Assembly: GCF_947500605.1 (NCBI RefSeq)
Contig: NZ_CANMSJ010000009.1
Coordinates: 62,001 to 126,000 of the forward strand
Origin: an uncultured Lacinutrix sp.
GTDB lineage: Bacteria; Bacteroidota; Bacteroidia; Flavobacteriales; Flavobacteriaceae
DNA: 64,000 nucleotides
Direction of reading: 5' to 3'
The translations under genes were made by a program, and so were the position numbers. Below, piece by piece: positions 34,731 to 43,864 of the stretch (position 1 is the stretch's first letter; the number at the start of each line of letters is the position of its first letter). A model generated the notes under the pieces. The model was not told where the DNA came from, did not search any database, and saw only the letters and a program-made list of their open reading frames with translations.

Positions 34731-35933
34731 TTATTCTTTTACTACTATATCGAATGCATCTAGCCTAGTCTCAACTCCTGAATTTGAAGCAAAAATAATT
34801 ACTGATTCATTATCACCAGCCTCAAAGGTGATAGCATGTTTTTTGAAAACATTATCAACTCTCCCAACGTTACTATCTGTTCTAGAAGCTACAATATTTT
34901 CTTCTAATTGTGCTTCTGCATAAGTTGATGTACTTGGCTTTAATATTGACACCTTCATCTCTCCAAAATTATCCTCTTCAAAGGCAGTAAAATAAGTCAA
35001 AACATATTCTGCTCCTGGAGTAACTTCAATTTCTTGGTAAGCAACTCTTTCTCCACCTCCTGGAAATTTTGCTGCCTGCGTACCATCTGGTAAATTAGGT
35101 GCATCAATTGGGTTGCTATCTGTATTAATCTGGATTACAGTGGTACCTGCACCAAACGGGCTCCATGCATCGTTACTAGGAGTTTTCCATGAATCTCTAC
35201 CATCTCCTGTTCCATCGAATAAGCTATTATCTTCAAAACTAGGCTCAGATATTTCTGGTACTGGAATTGTTGGTACAGCTTGATTAACTGTAATTATTTT
35301 TTCTGTATAATTTAATTTTCCAAGATTATCTGTTACCGTTAAACCAACTGTATACTCGCCTGGATTAGGAAAAGAAAAGATTATCTCTCTATCTTGTAAG
35401 GTTGCCGGCTCTAAAACAGATATTTGATTTTCTAAATTAGAAACATTTTCCAATGTTTCATCTGTAAGTGCTTCTTCAGCAATAACTAATTGATTTTCTA
35501 AATCAACAATTTGAGCTTGTAATACTATAACTCTAGCAGGATCTGTCTCGCAAGGTATTTTAAATTCTAATTTAGCTATTTCTTTTTCAATTGCAACAAC
35601 AGTTGCCAACTCTGCCTCTATTAATTGTTCTAAAATAGGTAAGTTTTTGTTGATTAAATCTACTCCATCAGATGGTGTAATTGACCATTGGTAATCTGTA
35701 CCATTTACTGCCAAATTTGAACCTGCAAGAAAATTAAAATCATAGTCAGCCCATAGTTCAACGTCATTACAATCAAACTCCGAACGAGTAACATCGGTTA
35801 CGTTATAAAAAGGCGTAGGACCTGTAATATCTTCAAGATCTCCTACATTGGCCAAGTCATCACTTACGCAAGCTGTTAAAGACACAAACGTACCTAAAAC
35901 GATATATTTTATTTTAAATAAATATTTTTTCAT
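34731..35933 (-). CDS. Surface glycan-binding lipoprotein with split PKD domain
   Basis: A 400-residue lipoprotein (LTAC, C22). A PKD-like fold spans about 55-217 but is interrupted at about 97-177 by a charged helical, coiled-coil-like insertion (LEQLIEAELATVVAIEKEIAKLEF ... VLQAQIVDLENQLVIAEEALTDETL), then resumes with IIFSFPNPGEYTVGLTVTDNLG. The C-terminal part (about 235-400) is a carbohydrate-binding-like jelly roll (RVAYQEIEVTPGAEYVLTYF). It lies between susD2 and the PKD protein and is probably part of the surface alginate-binding complex. Confidence 0.82.
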   Translation of the reverse strand: MKKYLFKIKYIVLGTFVSLTACVSDDLANVGDLEDITGPTPFYNVTDVTRSEFDCNDVELWADYDFNFLAGSNLAVNGTDYQWSITPSDGVDLINKNLPILEQLIEAELATVVAIEKEIAKLEFKIPCETDPARVIVLQAQIVDLENQLVIAEEALTDETLENVSNLENQISVLEPATLQDREIIFSFPNPGEYTVGLTVTDNLGKLNYTEKIITVNQAVPTIPVPEISEPSFEDNSLFDGTGDGRDSWKTPSNDAWSPFGAGTTVIQINTDSNPIDAPNLPDGTQAAKFPGGGERVAYQEIEVTPGAEYVLTYFTAFEEDNFGEMKVSILKPSTSTYAEAQLEENIVASRTDSNVGRVDNVFKKHAITFEAGDNESVIIFASNSGVETRLDAFDIVVKE

Positions 35934-35945
35934 AATTATTAGGTT

Positions 35946-37538
35946 TTAGTATCCAGGATTCTGTGTATAAAAATTAGGTAAATTATCTATTTCTCTTTGC
36001 GGAAAAGGAAGATATTTCTTTTCTATTGTATAAAACAGACTGTTTTGATTAGAGAATTCTGTTAAAACAGCATCAACCTGATCAAATCTTATTAAATCAT
36101 ATAAACGTTGGTTTTCGTATACAAACTCCACTCTTCTTTCTGCCAATAATAGTGGTTTTGTTAAATTAGCGACAGCTTCAAGACCTGCTCTCTCTCTAAC
36201 TTTATTAAAAGCATCAATAGCTCTTGAATCTGTAGTACTAGCATTATCTCCCAAAATTGCCTCTGCATATAACAACAATACATCTGCATACCTTAATACA
36301 ATCCAGTCGTTATCCCCTATCTCACCATCTGTAGGAAATTTGGCATTAAAAGTATCATTTGTAATATCAGATGGATTGTAAGATAATGCATCAATACTAG
36401 CATAAAACCTTACTGGTTGTAACTCTGGGTTCATAAAATCTAAAAAGTCAAGTGAAGCAATATTTACTCCATTAGATGGCCCTTGCAAGGTCATCGCAAA
36501 ACTATGAGACTCTGAGTCCGTTTCTACTTGATCGTCTAAACCACTATCACTAGTTGTATAATTATCGCTACTAACCAAATCGTATGCGATTGAAAAAATA
36601 ACCTCATCGTTAATTTCAAGTCCTGGATTATTTGACCAAGAACCATCAAGTACTCCGTCTGTATAACCGCTAGATATTTCATTACCAAAAACATTACCAT
36701 AATCTATAACTAGGTTTGCATTGTATTCGGCATCCGTTAGAAGATCTTCAGAAGGATTTAAAGGATTAGCATTAAACTCAAACTGATCTGCTTGACTTCT
36801 TTCAGTAAATAATAAGTTATAATTATAAGTATTACCTTCTACAACTGAAGCTAACAATAATTCTGCTTCTGTAAAATCAGGATTAGGTTGACTTAAATAT
36901 GCTTTTGCCGCTAAACAAATAGCTGCTCCTTCCGATGGGCGATATCTATTTTGTTCTACGCCATTTAAATAAGCTATTGATGTTTTAAAATCGGCTATAA
37001 TTTTCTCGTAAACTTCTGCTTCCGGTAATTGAGGATAATTTAAAGCTTCATTACTAGTTATATCTAAAACTTTATCTATAAAAGGCACATTTTTATATGC
37101 TCTTACCAAATTAAAATGACATAAACCTCTCATAAAATAAGCTTCACCAACTGTATATTGCTGGTTTTCTGGAGCTAAAAAACGATTATCTATAATTGTA
37201 TTTGCATGTTTAATAGAAGCCATATTATTAGAGTAATACGTTGCTACATCTCCATTATTAGGATCTACATTGTAGGCATTAATTGCAGCAAAATTTCCGT
37301 TTTCTGTATTAGCCCTTACATTATCTGATCTTAACTCAGTTAGTAAAAATTCGTTAGCCGGAATCTTTTGATAAGCATCTAAAACTCCATTTGCTAATAA
37401 TTCAAATCCATTTTCTGTTTGAAGTAACTCTTCTATTGAAAGCGCAGTAGGGTTACTAAGATCTAGTTCTTCTGTACAACTTGTTAATAAAGCCATAACA
37501 GAAAAACAAACTATTATATTTTTAAATGTATTTTTCAT
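35946..37538 (-). CDS. SusD/RagB-type glycan-binding lipoprotein (pair 2)
   Basis: A 530-residue SusD family protein (LLTSC, C21). The helical N-terminal part contains AYFMRGLCHFNLVRAYKNVPFI, and the C-terminal SusD_RagB region contains RYADVLLLYAEAILG...AIDAFNKVRERAGL and LAERRVEFVYENQRLYDLIRF, ending FYTQNPGY. It partners SusC2, encoded six bases upstream. Sequence differs clearly from SusD1, so the two pairs may prefer different alginate lengths or blocks. Confidence 0.93.
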   Translation of the reverse strand: MKNTFKNIIVCFSVMALLTSCTEELDLSNPTALSIEELLQTENGFELLANGVLDAYQKIPANEFLLTELRSDNVRANTENGNFAAINAYNVDPNNGDVATYYSNNMASIKHANTIIDNRFLAPENQQYTVGEAYFMRGLCHFNLVRAYKNVPFIDKVLDITSNEALNYPQLPEAEVYEKIIADFKTSIAYLNGVEQNRYRPSEGAAICLAAKAYLSQPNPDFTEAELLLASVVEGNTYNYNLLFTERSQADQFEFNANPLNPSEDLLTDAEYNANLVIDYGNVFGNEISSGYTDGVLDGSWSNNPGLEINDEVIFSIAYDLVSSDNYTTSDSGLDDQVETDSESHSFAMTLQGPSNGVNIASLDFLDFMNPELQPVRFYASIDALSYNPSDITNDTFNAKFPTDGEIGDNDWIVLRYADVLLLYAEAILGDNASTTDSRAIDAFNKVRERAGLEAVANLTKPLLLAERRVEFVYENQRLYDLIRFDQVDAVLTEFSNQNSLFYTIEKKYLPFPQREIDNLPNFYTQNPGY

Positions 37539-37544
37539 AATTAA

Positions 37545-40500
37545 TTAAAATTGAAAGTTAACTCCTGCTGAAATTGTTCTCACTATAGGACCATCTCCTC
37601 TTTGATAACCTGATGTTAAGGCAGTGTTAGCATTATTAGATGTTTGCCCAGCAGCTTCAGGATTAAATCCTTCATAACCTTTGGCTGTAAAGAATAATAA
37701 ATTTTCACCTGTTATATAAAATCTTAGTTTATTAAGATTATTTCTAGTTATAAATGATTCTGGCAGTGTATAACCAAAAGTCAAATTTCTTAAGGCAATA
37801 TAAGAAGCGTCTTGTATATGAGCATCTGTAAACCTTCTGTGAACTGTTTTATCTGCATCTGGAAAATTAGCTACTTCGTTAACTGCTGATTCACTAGCAT
37901 AATACAATTGATCTAAATCTGCAACTCTTACCTCAGCACCATGAGATCCTTCCCATTGAAAAGAAAAGTCAAAATCTTTAATTCCGTAATCGGCACTAAA
38001 TCCCCAAGTAAAATCTGGATAAGGACTACCTAACTCTGTTCTATCTTCATCATCAATAACACCATCATTATTTAAATCTTTAACATAAACATCTGCATAC
38101 TGGTTATTAAATCTATTAAAAGGATTATCTACCCACTCTAATGGAATTTCTTTTTCATAAACCCATCCATAAAAAGAAGTTATTGGTTGTCCCACAGTTG
38201 CAATAAACTCTGTTGGCCTAGTATCTTGATCAATTCTAGAAATAATTTGCTGATTATTACCTAAATCCTGAACAGTATTTCTGTTTAAAGAAAATTGCCC
38301 TGATACGTTTAATCTTGATTTTTCGTTAGCGAATATTCTACTATTCAATTCTAACTCTACACCTTCATTTTTAACTTCTCCTATATTTTGCAGCCAATTA
38401 TCTGTCCCATAACTAGCTGGAACCGGAGCAAAAAGAATTAAATCTTCACTTGTTCTTGTGTAGTAATCTAGAGATAAACCTAAAAGACCTCTACCAAAAG
38501 TTACATCTATTCCAGGATTAAACTCTACTAATTTTTCCCATCCTAAATCTTGATTTGCTAGAGTTACACCCTTAACACCAGTCTGTCCATTGTATCCAAT
38601 AGTACTAAATGTTTCTTCAAATCTATATAGAGATTCAAATATGTTGTTTGATATTTCGTTAGAACCTGAAATACCATAACTAGCTCTTAATTTTAAAAAT
38701 GTTACAAAATCACTAGATGACAAGAACTCCTCGCTAGACATTAGCCACCCAACTGAAGCAGCTGGAAAGAAACCAAATCTGCTATTTGAACCAAATCGAG
38801 TACTACCATCGGTACGTGCAGATAGTTGTAAAAGGTATTTTTCGTTATAGTTATAATTTACTCTTCCAAAATATGAAACCAATTTATCTGTTCCATTATT
38901 TGTAAATGTAGTTCCTCCGTCTGCAATAGCAATATTATTATTAAAATCGTCTGTGAAACCTACAGCTTCTGATTCTTGAACAGAAAAATCTCTGCGTGTA
39001 TATTCAAATCCAAGGATTGAATTAAAACTATGCTTTCCAAAGTCTTTATCATATTTAAGTAGAGATTCAAATGCATATTGATTTAACTCATCTCTTCTTT
39101 CTAATCTATACGATTCTTGTTCTCTATTTTCTTGACCCAATAAATAATCGTTTTCGGTAGTTTTATTATGTCTAATAACTCCAGAAAAAGATTGTCTAAA
39201 ACTAAGACCTTTTGCTAATTTAAAATCCATATAAGTAGAAGCATTTAAACTTAGCTTTTGCTTTACTCTAGATCTTTCAAGAAAATGTACCAAAGGATGT
39301 ACATTTTTTGTGGTAGATAAAGTTAAACCACCAGATGTTAAAGGGCTAACCAATGGAAGTCCTGTTGAAGGATCTCTAGCTATTGCTCTAGGATTATTAG
39401 GATCCACTGTAAAAACATGATCAAAAGCTCTTGAAAAACCATAGCTTCCTACACCAATGTTTTCAAATTGAGATCCAGCATCTCCTGGATCTGACTGAGT
39501 AATATATTTTAAATGTTCTTCGTTTAAGTATAATGGAATATGACCTAATTGCCTTAATGGATCTGTAAATCTTGCAGGTAATTTATCTTGGTCGTTATAA
39601 TTAACACGTAAATTCCCTCCAAATTTTATCTTTTTGTTTTTTGTTTTGCTATCAACTTTTATTCTAGCGTTATATTTCTTAAAATTATCTGTTATGGCAA
39701 TACCTTCGTCTTCAAGGTAACCTAAAGATGCAGTATAACTTGTTAGTTCTGATCCTCCTCTTGCTGATAAAGAATGACTTCTTACAATACCTCCTTCAAA
39801 AACTTCATCTTGCCAATTAGTTTCACCACCTCCTAATGATGCAATAAAGTCCATAGCTTCTAACTCTGCATAGGCTGTATTGTAATCGTTAATAATTCTA
39901 TTATAATTTTCACTGTCCGGTGAGATACCATTAACTGTACTTTGCAAACTATTTAATCTACTTCTTTCTTGAGCAATAGAAGTATTAAAATTTTCGTTTT
40001 TATTAGAATACCTAACACCTGTAAATGCATTGTATGAGAATTGTGTTTTACCTGCAACACCTTTTTTAAGTGTTACTAAAATTACTCCGTTTGCGCCACG
40101 AGACCCATAAATTGCTACAGAAGAAGCATCCTTTAAAACACTAATAGAATCAATATTATTATTATCTATAGAACCTAATATATCTGAATCTGTTCCTAAA
40201 ACAACACCATCAACAACAATTAAAGGTGACGAAGAACCGGTAATAGAACCAGGACCTCTTAGTGTAATTTTAGAATCTCCACCAGCTTCTGAACCTACTG
40301 TTTGTATTCTTAAACCCGCTACTTTTCCTTTAAGTGCATCTTCCACACGAGAAACTGCAACATCTTTAAGATCCTTGGCAGAAACTTTAGTTAAAGCACT
40401 TGTTATATTTTTTTGTTTTTGATCTCCATATGCAACAACAACAACTTCATCTAATTGATTAGCATCTTCTGCTAGTGAAACATTTAAAATTGCATCAGTT

Positions 40501-40760
40501 ATAACTGGCATTAGTTTAGTTTCAAAACCAATAAAAGAAAAATGAAGTACTTCTCCTTTTTTTACTTTAATTTGATAATTTCCATCAAAATCTGTACTTG
40601 TTCCATTACTTGATCCGGCTACAGTTACATTTACACCTGGAAGTGGCATATTGTCTATTGCCGAAATTACTTGACCTTTTACGATTAAGTTTTCTTGGGC
40701 AAAAGCAGATATACACATAAAGAGTATCGCAAAAATTGCCGATTTAGCTTTTAAATTCAT
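37545..40760 (-). CDS. SusC/RagA-type TonB-dependent transporter (pair 2)
   Basis: A 1071-residue outer-membrane transporter with signal peptide (1-21), CarboxypepD_reg domain (about 25-95), plug (QKQKNITSALTKVSAKDLKDVAVSRVEDALKGKVAGLRIQ; LVVDGVVLG; SVLKDASSVAIYGSRGANGVILVTLKKG) and barrel ending ISAGVNFQF. It heads the operon susC2-susD2-SGBP-PKD-PL7. The first 85 residues nearly match SusC1, while plug and barrel diverge. The promoter carries tandem TGGTNNACCA sites. Confidence 0.93.
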   Translation of the reverse strand: MNLKAKSAIFAILFMCISAFAQENLIVKGQVISAIDNMPLPGVNVTVAGSSNGTSTDFDGNYQIKVKKGEVLHFSFIGFETKLMPVITDAILNVSLAEDANQLDEVVVVAYGDQKQKNITSALTKVSAKDLKDVAVSRVEDALKGKVAGLRIQTVGSEAGGDSKITLRGPGSITGSSSPLIVVDGVVLGTDSDILGSIDNNNIDSISVLKDASSVAIYGSRGANGVILVTLKKGVAGKTQFSYNAFTGVRYSNKNENFNTSIAQERSRLNSLQSTVNGISPDSENYNRIINDYNTAYAELEAMDFIASLGGGETNWQDEVFEGGIVRSHSLSARGGSELTSYTASLGYLEDEGIAITDNFKKYNARIKVDSKTKNKKIKFGGNLRVNYNDQDKLPARFTDPLRQLGHIPLYLNEEHLKYITQSDPGDAGSQFENIGVGSYGFSRAFDHVFTVDPNNPRAIARDPSTGLPLVSPLTSGGLTLSTTKNVHPLVHFLERSRVKQKLSLNASTYMDFKLAKGLSFRQSFSGVIRHNKTTENDYLLGQENREQESYRLERRDELNQYAFESLLKYDKDFGKHSFNSILGFEYTRRDFSVQESEAVGFTDDFNNNIAIADGGTTFTNNGTDKLVSYFGRVNYNYNEKYLLQLSARTDGSTRFGSNSRFGFFPAASVGWLMSSEEFLSSSDFVTFLKLRASYGISGSNEISNNIFESLYRFEETFSTIGYNGQTGVKGVTLANQDLGWEKLVEFNPGIDVTFGRGLLGLSLDYYTRTSEDLILFAPVPASYGTDNWLQNIGEVKNEGVELELNSRIFANEKSRLNVSGQFSLNRNTVQDLGNNQQIISRIDQDTRPTEFIATVGQPITSFYGWVYEKEIPLEWVDNPFNRFNNQYADVYVKDLNNDGVIDDEDRTELGSPYPDFTWGFSADYGIKDFDFSFQWEGSHGAEVRVADLDQLYYASESAVNEVANFPDADKTVHRRFTDAHIQDASYIALRNLTFGYTLPESFITRNNLNKLRFYITGENLLFFTAKGYEGFNPEAAGQTSNNANTALTSGYQRGDGPIVRTISAGVNFQF

Positions 40761-40826
40761 AATTAGTTATTAATTATTAAGGTTAGATAGTTAGTTAATA
40801 TTTACCATTAAATAGTATTTCAAAAA

Positions 40827-40855
40827 AAAAGAACAGCTATAAATGCTGTTCTTTT
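40827..40855 (-). terminator. Intrinsic terminator-like hairpin in the susC2 leader
   Basis: Perfect stem AAAAGAACAGC / GCTGTTCTTTT with a 7-base loop. On the minus strand it is followed by a T9 tract (40822-40830 as A on plus); on the plus strand by T7. It lies about 45 bases after the predicted susC2 start site, i.e. within the leader, the same distance as the susC1 hairpin. Confidence 0.65.
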
Positions 40856-40879
40856 TTTATTGTAAAACAGTTTTATAAT

Positions 40880-40943
40880 ATTGGTTTACCAATCTGGTCA
40901 ACCAAATATATATAAAATTTTGTTAAATACAACGTTTTCGTAA
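40880..40943 (-). promoter_or_regulatory. susC2 promoter with tandem operators
   Basis: Palindromes TGGTTTACCA (40882-40891) and TGGTCAACCA (40895-40904), 13 bases apart. The minus-strand -7 box TATATTTG (40903-40910) overlaps the second. A 19-base spacer leads to GTTG (40930-40933) inside TACAACGTTTTCGTAA (40928-40943). Box order, spacing and the 16-base upstream box are the same as at susC1. Confidence 0.75.
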
Positions 40944-41136
40944 ATGATAAATGTGAAAATAGCATATAATTAAGTTAAAATAACAATGTTTCTCTTTAAA
41001 GACAATGCTTTTCAACTTTACTATAAACCCCTAACACATAGCATTAAAGATATTTATTTAAAAATCTACCTCCATACTAAAGCTCAACAATTAAACAAAT
41101 AAGCTTTAATTATCAGAAGTTTTTAATCAATTTTAA
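40944..41136. other. Spacer between the susC2 promoter and KdgF
   Basis: No gene and no clear terminator for the upstream PL6-PL17-KdgF operon is seen. The sequence is AT-rich. Confidence 0.45.
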
Positions 41137-41511
41137 TTAAGACTTATCTCCAAAATAAGACACTGCATCTCCACTTAAGAAATCTTCTCTTACAGGACTA
41201 AACGTATCAATTAACTGACCTGCTTCTAAACAAACTGCACTGTGCAATAAATTAGGTTCGATGTAAACACCATCACCTGCTTCTACAATTTTCTTTTCTC
41301 CATCAATTTCAAATTCAAATTTACCTGAGACACAGTAAGTAGCTTGTGTATGAAAATGCTGATGTGGTGCACCTAATGCTCCTTTATCAAACTTTACGCT
41401 TACCATCATGATTTGGTTATCGTAACCTAAGAATTTTCTTGACACTCCTCCTCCAAGTTCTTCCCATTCCATATCCTTTGTGATAACATACTTTTCACTA
41501 AATCTTTTCAT
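41137..41511 (-). CDS. kdgF: KdgF-like cupin, uronate ring-opening
   Basis: A 124-residue single-domain cupin. Metal ligands are H50, H52, Q56 and H90 (GAPHQHFHTQATY; LLHSAV). KdgF converts 4,5-unsaturated monouronates, made by exolyases, to linear ketouronate (DEH). The place directly after the PL17 exolyase gene, 20 bases away, fits this. No signal peptide, so it is cytoplasmic. Confidence 0.9.
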   Translation of the reverse strand: MKRFSEKYVITKDMEWEELGGGVSRKFLGYDNQIMMVSVKFDKGALGAPHQHFHTQATYCVSGKFEFEIDGEKKIVEAGDGVYIEPNLLHSAVCLEAGQLIDTFSPVREDFLSGDAVSYFGDKS

Positions 41512-41531
41512 AATTTTTATTCTATTTGTTT

Positions 41532-43793
41532 TTATTTAAAATAGTAAGAACCCGACCATTCGTAATTCTTATCATTAATTTTTACATTATGTTTCGTTTC
41601 TTTTGAAGCATCTGCATTTACAGTTATAAACAACTTTGTGTTTCCGTTTACATTTATTATTTCAATTGCAGTGTACTTTTCTTCATCCAAAACAACTTTT
41701 AATTCTTTTATAGCGCTATTTGAATTTATTGCAGATTCTGTAACAGGACTATAACTTCCATGCGCTTCTATCGCAGAAACAAAAAGTGTGTTTTTAGTAT
41801 TTTTTCGTCTTAACATTAAAGCAGCTTCACGTCTTAAGTTAAATTCTGGATCGTTAGCTCCAATTCTAGTAAATAATAATTCATCATTAGTACTAGTTAC
41901 AGATGTTAAAGTGTAAAACCTACCTTTATTTAACCATGATAATTTACTATTATCGCTAGAAGCTTTGGCAGTTCCTTCAACAAATAAATGTTGATATCCG
42001 TTTTTGTCTCCTAGTGTCGTTAATGATTTAGGTACTTTATAATCAAAATTTGTTTCCACAACTTGCCCTAAGAAGTAATAAGGAAAATCATATTTATTTG
42101 CTTTATTTGAAGTCACCTTCATTATATCTAACACATATGGTTTTTCAAAATCTTCATCTTTTATAATTGCCATTGTACGTAACATCTCTGTACCCGGATA
42201 TGCATTATCCTCTTTTGCACTCGCTACTTGCACAGCTTCATTCTCTGAAGAAAAATAATTTAAAACTGAATGGTGCTTACTTCCTATTTCATACTTTCCT
42301 GTAAAATGAGAAGTTTCATTTTGTGTTACTGTATTATGTGCTATAGTTTGTTTTGCCCAAGTTTTATTTTCCTTAAGGTAATTTCCACCACCTTTTTGCT
42401 CTATGTTTACAAATCTTGCTAAACCGTAATCTTGTATAACCTCATCACCTTTTTCGTATAACGAATAAGATAATTTATCGTAATGACCATGACTAGAACC
42501 TTGCGCTGCATATTTAAAAACCAACTCAACATCTTTATTTCTTAATATAGCAACACCTCCTTGTGTTCCTTCTGGTCCATCCGAAAGATTAATTGATTTT
42601 TTATTAAACTGTTCTGCTTTACCATCTTTAACACCAAGCGCTACTGCCAAACCAGAATCGTCTAATAAAACTCGATCTTGTGCTGATGCTATAGATAATA
42701 AACCAGGATCTTGACCTCCAAAATGATAAGAAATATCTACTGCAGTAACTAATGCACTTGTGTAATAAGACATTCCTTTTTGTCCATCGTTAAGCGGAAA
42801 GAAATCTCCATCGGCATCAGATAAATTCAATAATGCATTTATTGATTTTAGTAAAACACCATCTTTATATTCAAATATTTTTAGTTCTGGTTTTACATTA
42901 TGCAATCCTTCAGCAAAAATTAAAAAAGGATACATAGCGTAACGTTGGTAATATGGCCCTTCGTTATAATAACCATCTGGAGAAAAAGGCTCTTCTATAT
43001 TTGCTAAGAAACCTGCTTTTCCATCTTTATTTAAAAAACCTCCGTCGTCGTCTTTCGCCTTAGTATCTAATTTCAAATCTTTAATTCCGTACAAAGCACG
43101 ATCTATTAATTCTTGGTCATCCATTACTAAACCAATCATACCAACAGCTGCATTTCCCCAAGTACTATGGTTATGTACTCTTTGATAAAATTGTGGGCTA
43201 TCTACTGAAATATGATCTGCGAATGGTTTAAATAAATTTTCTTCTAGCTTCGTGCGTTCCTCTTCAGATAAATAATTATAAACACAATCGTAAGCTTGAC
43301 TTACATACACTAACCAGTTAGAATCGTTTAAACATTGCCAAAATAATTTACCTCTAGCATAAGATCTTGTTTTTGGGTGTAATGGTAATGTTTTGTACAT
43401 TTCCTCGTATTGCATTAACATGTCTTTTACATATTTCGCATACTTTTCGTCATCTAAAATCTGATACAAAACACCTGCTTTCTGCAAAACAATCATATTA
43501 CGTTTGTGGCGCACATGTGTGTATCCTCCAGAATAATCTAATGGTATTGGCGTTTCTATCCCTAAAGCTATTTCAGCATCAATTTCTTCTTTAACCTTTT
43601 CTAGTGTTTTATCGAAAATAGGAACATTACCCAACTGTGCTCTAATATCTTTAACACCTTGAGCAGTAAGAATTAACTTAGGATGCTCTTGAGATGTAGA
43701 GATTTCCTTTTTATTGTCTGCAACAGCAGTCTCTTTCTCTTTGCAAGAAAAACTAAACACTAAAAGAATAACTATTGCTAATTTAAATTTCAT
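41532..43793 (-). CDS. PL17 oligoalginate lyase lipoprotein
   Basis: A 753-residue lipoprotein (FSFSC, C17). Residues about 35-370 are the (alpha/alpha) toroid alginate_lyase domain, with RVHNHSTWGNAAVGM (catalytic N/H pair as in Alg17C) and YYNEGPYYQRYAMYPF (catalytic Tyr). Residues about 380-750 are the heparinase II/III-like beta-domain, with SHGHYDKLSYSLYEKGDEVIQDYG (conserved His). It releases unsaturated monouronate from oligoalginate ends, probably in the periplasm. Between PL6 and kdgF. Confidence 0.93.
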   Translation of the reverse strand: MKFKLAIVILLVFSFSCKEKETAVADNKKEISTSQEHPKLILTAQGVKDIRAQLGNVPIFDKTLEKVKEEIDAEIALGIETPIPLDYSGGYTHVRHKRNMIVLQKAGVLYQILDDEKYAKYVKDMLMQYEEMYKTLPLHPKTRSYARGKLFWQCLNDSNWLVYVSQAYDCVYNYLSEEERTKLEENLFKPFADHISVDSPQFYQRVHNHSTWGNAAVGMIGLVMDDQELIDRALYGIKDLKLDTKAKDDDGGFLNKDGKAGFLANIEEPFSPDGYYNEGPYYQRYAMYPFLIFAEGLHNVKPELKIFEYKDGVLLKSINALLNLSDADGDFFPLNDGQKGMSYYTSALVTAVDISYHFGGQDPGLLSIASAQDRVLLDDSGLAVALGVKDGKAEQFNKKSINLSDGPEGTQGGVAILRNKDVELVFKYAAQGSSHGHYDKLSYSLYEKGDEVIQDYGLARFVNIEQKGGGNYLKENKTWAKQTIAHNTVTQNETSHFTGKYEIGSKHHSVLNYFSSENEAVQVASAKEDNAYPGTEMLRTMAIIKDEDFEKPYVLDIMKVTSNKANKYDFPYYFLGQVVETNFDYKVPKSLTTLGDKNGYQHLFVEGTAKASSDNSKLSWLNKGRFYTLTSVTSTNDELLFTRIGANDPEFNLRREAALMLRRKNTKNTLFVSAIEAHGSYSPVTESAINSNSAIKELKVVLDEEKYTAIEIINVNGNTKLFITVNADASKETKHNVKINDKNYEWSGSYYFK

Positions 43794-43813
43794 ACTATTT
43801 TATTTATTATGTA

Positions 43814-43840
43814 CATTTTCGACTGCACTCAATTTTGCTT
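43814..43840. repeat. Degenerate intergenic repeat fragment
   Basis: The stretch TTTTCGACTGCACTCAATTTTG between PL6 and PL17 resembles a TTTCGACTGCGCTC-type repeat common between flavobacterial genes. Only a short remnant is present. Confidence 0.35.
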
Positions 43841-43864
43841 CTATCTTATTTGTCTAAAAAACAA

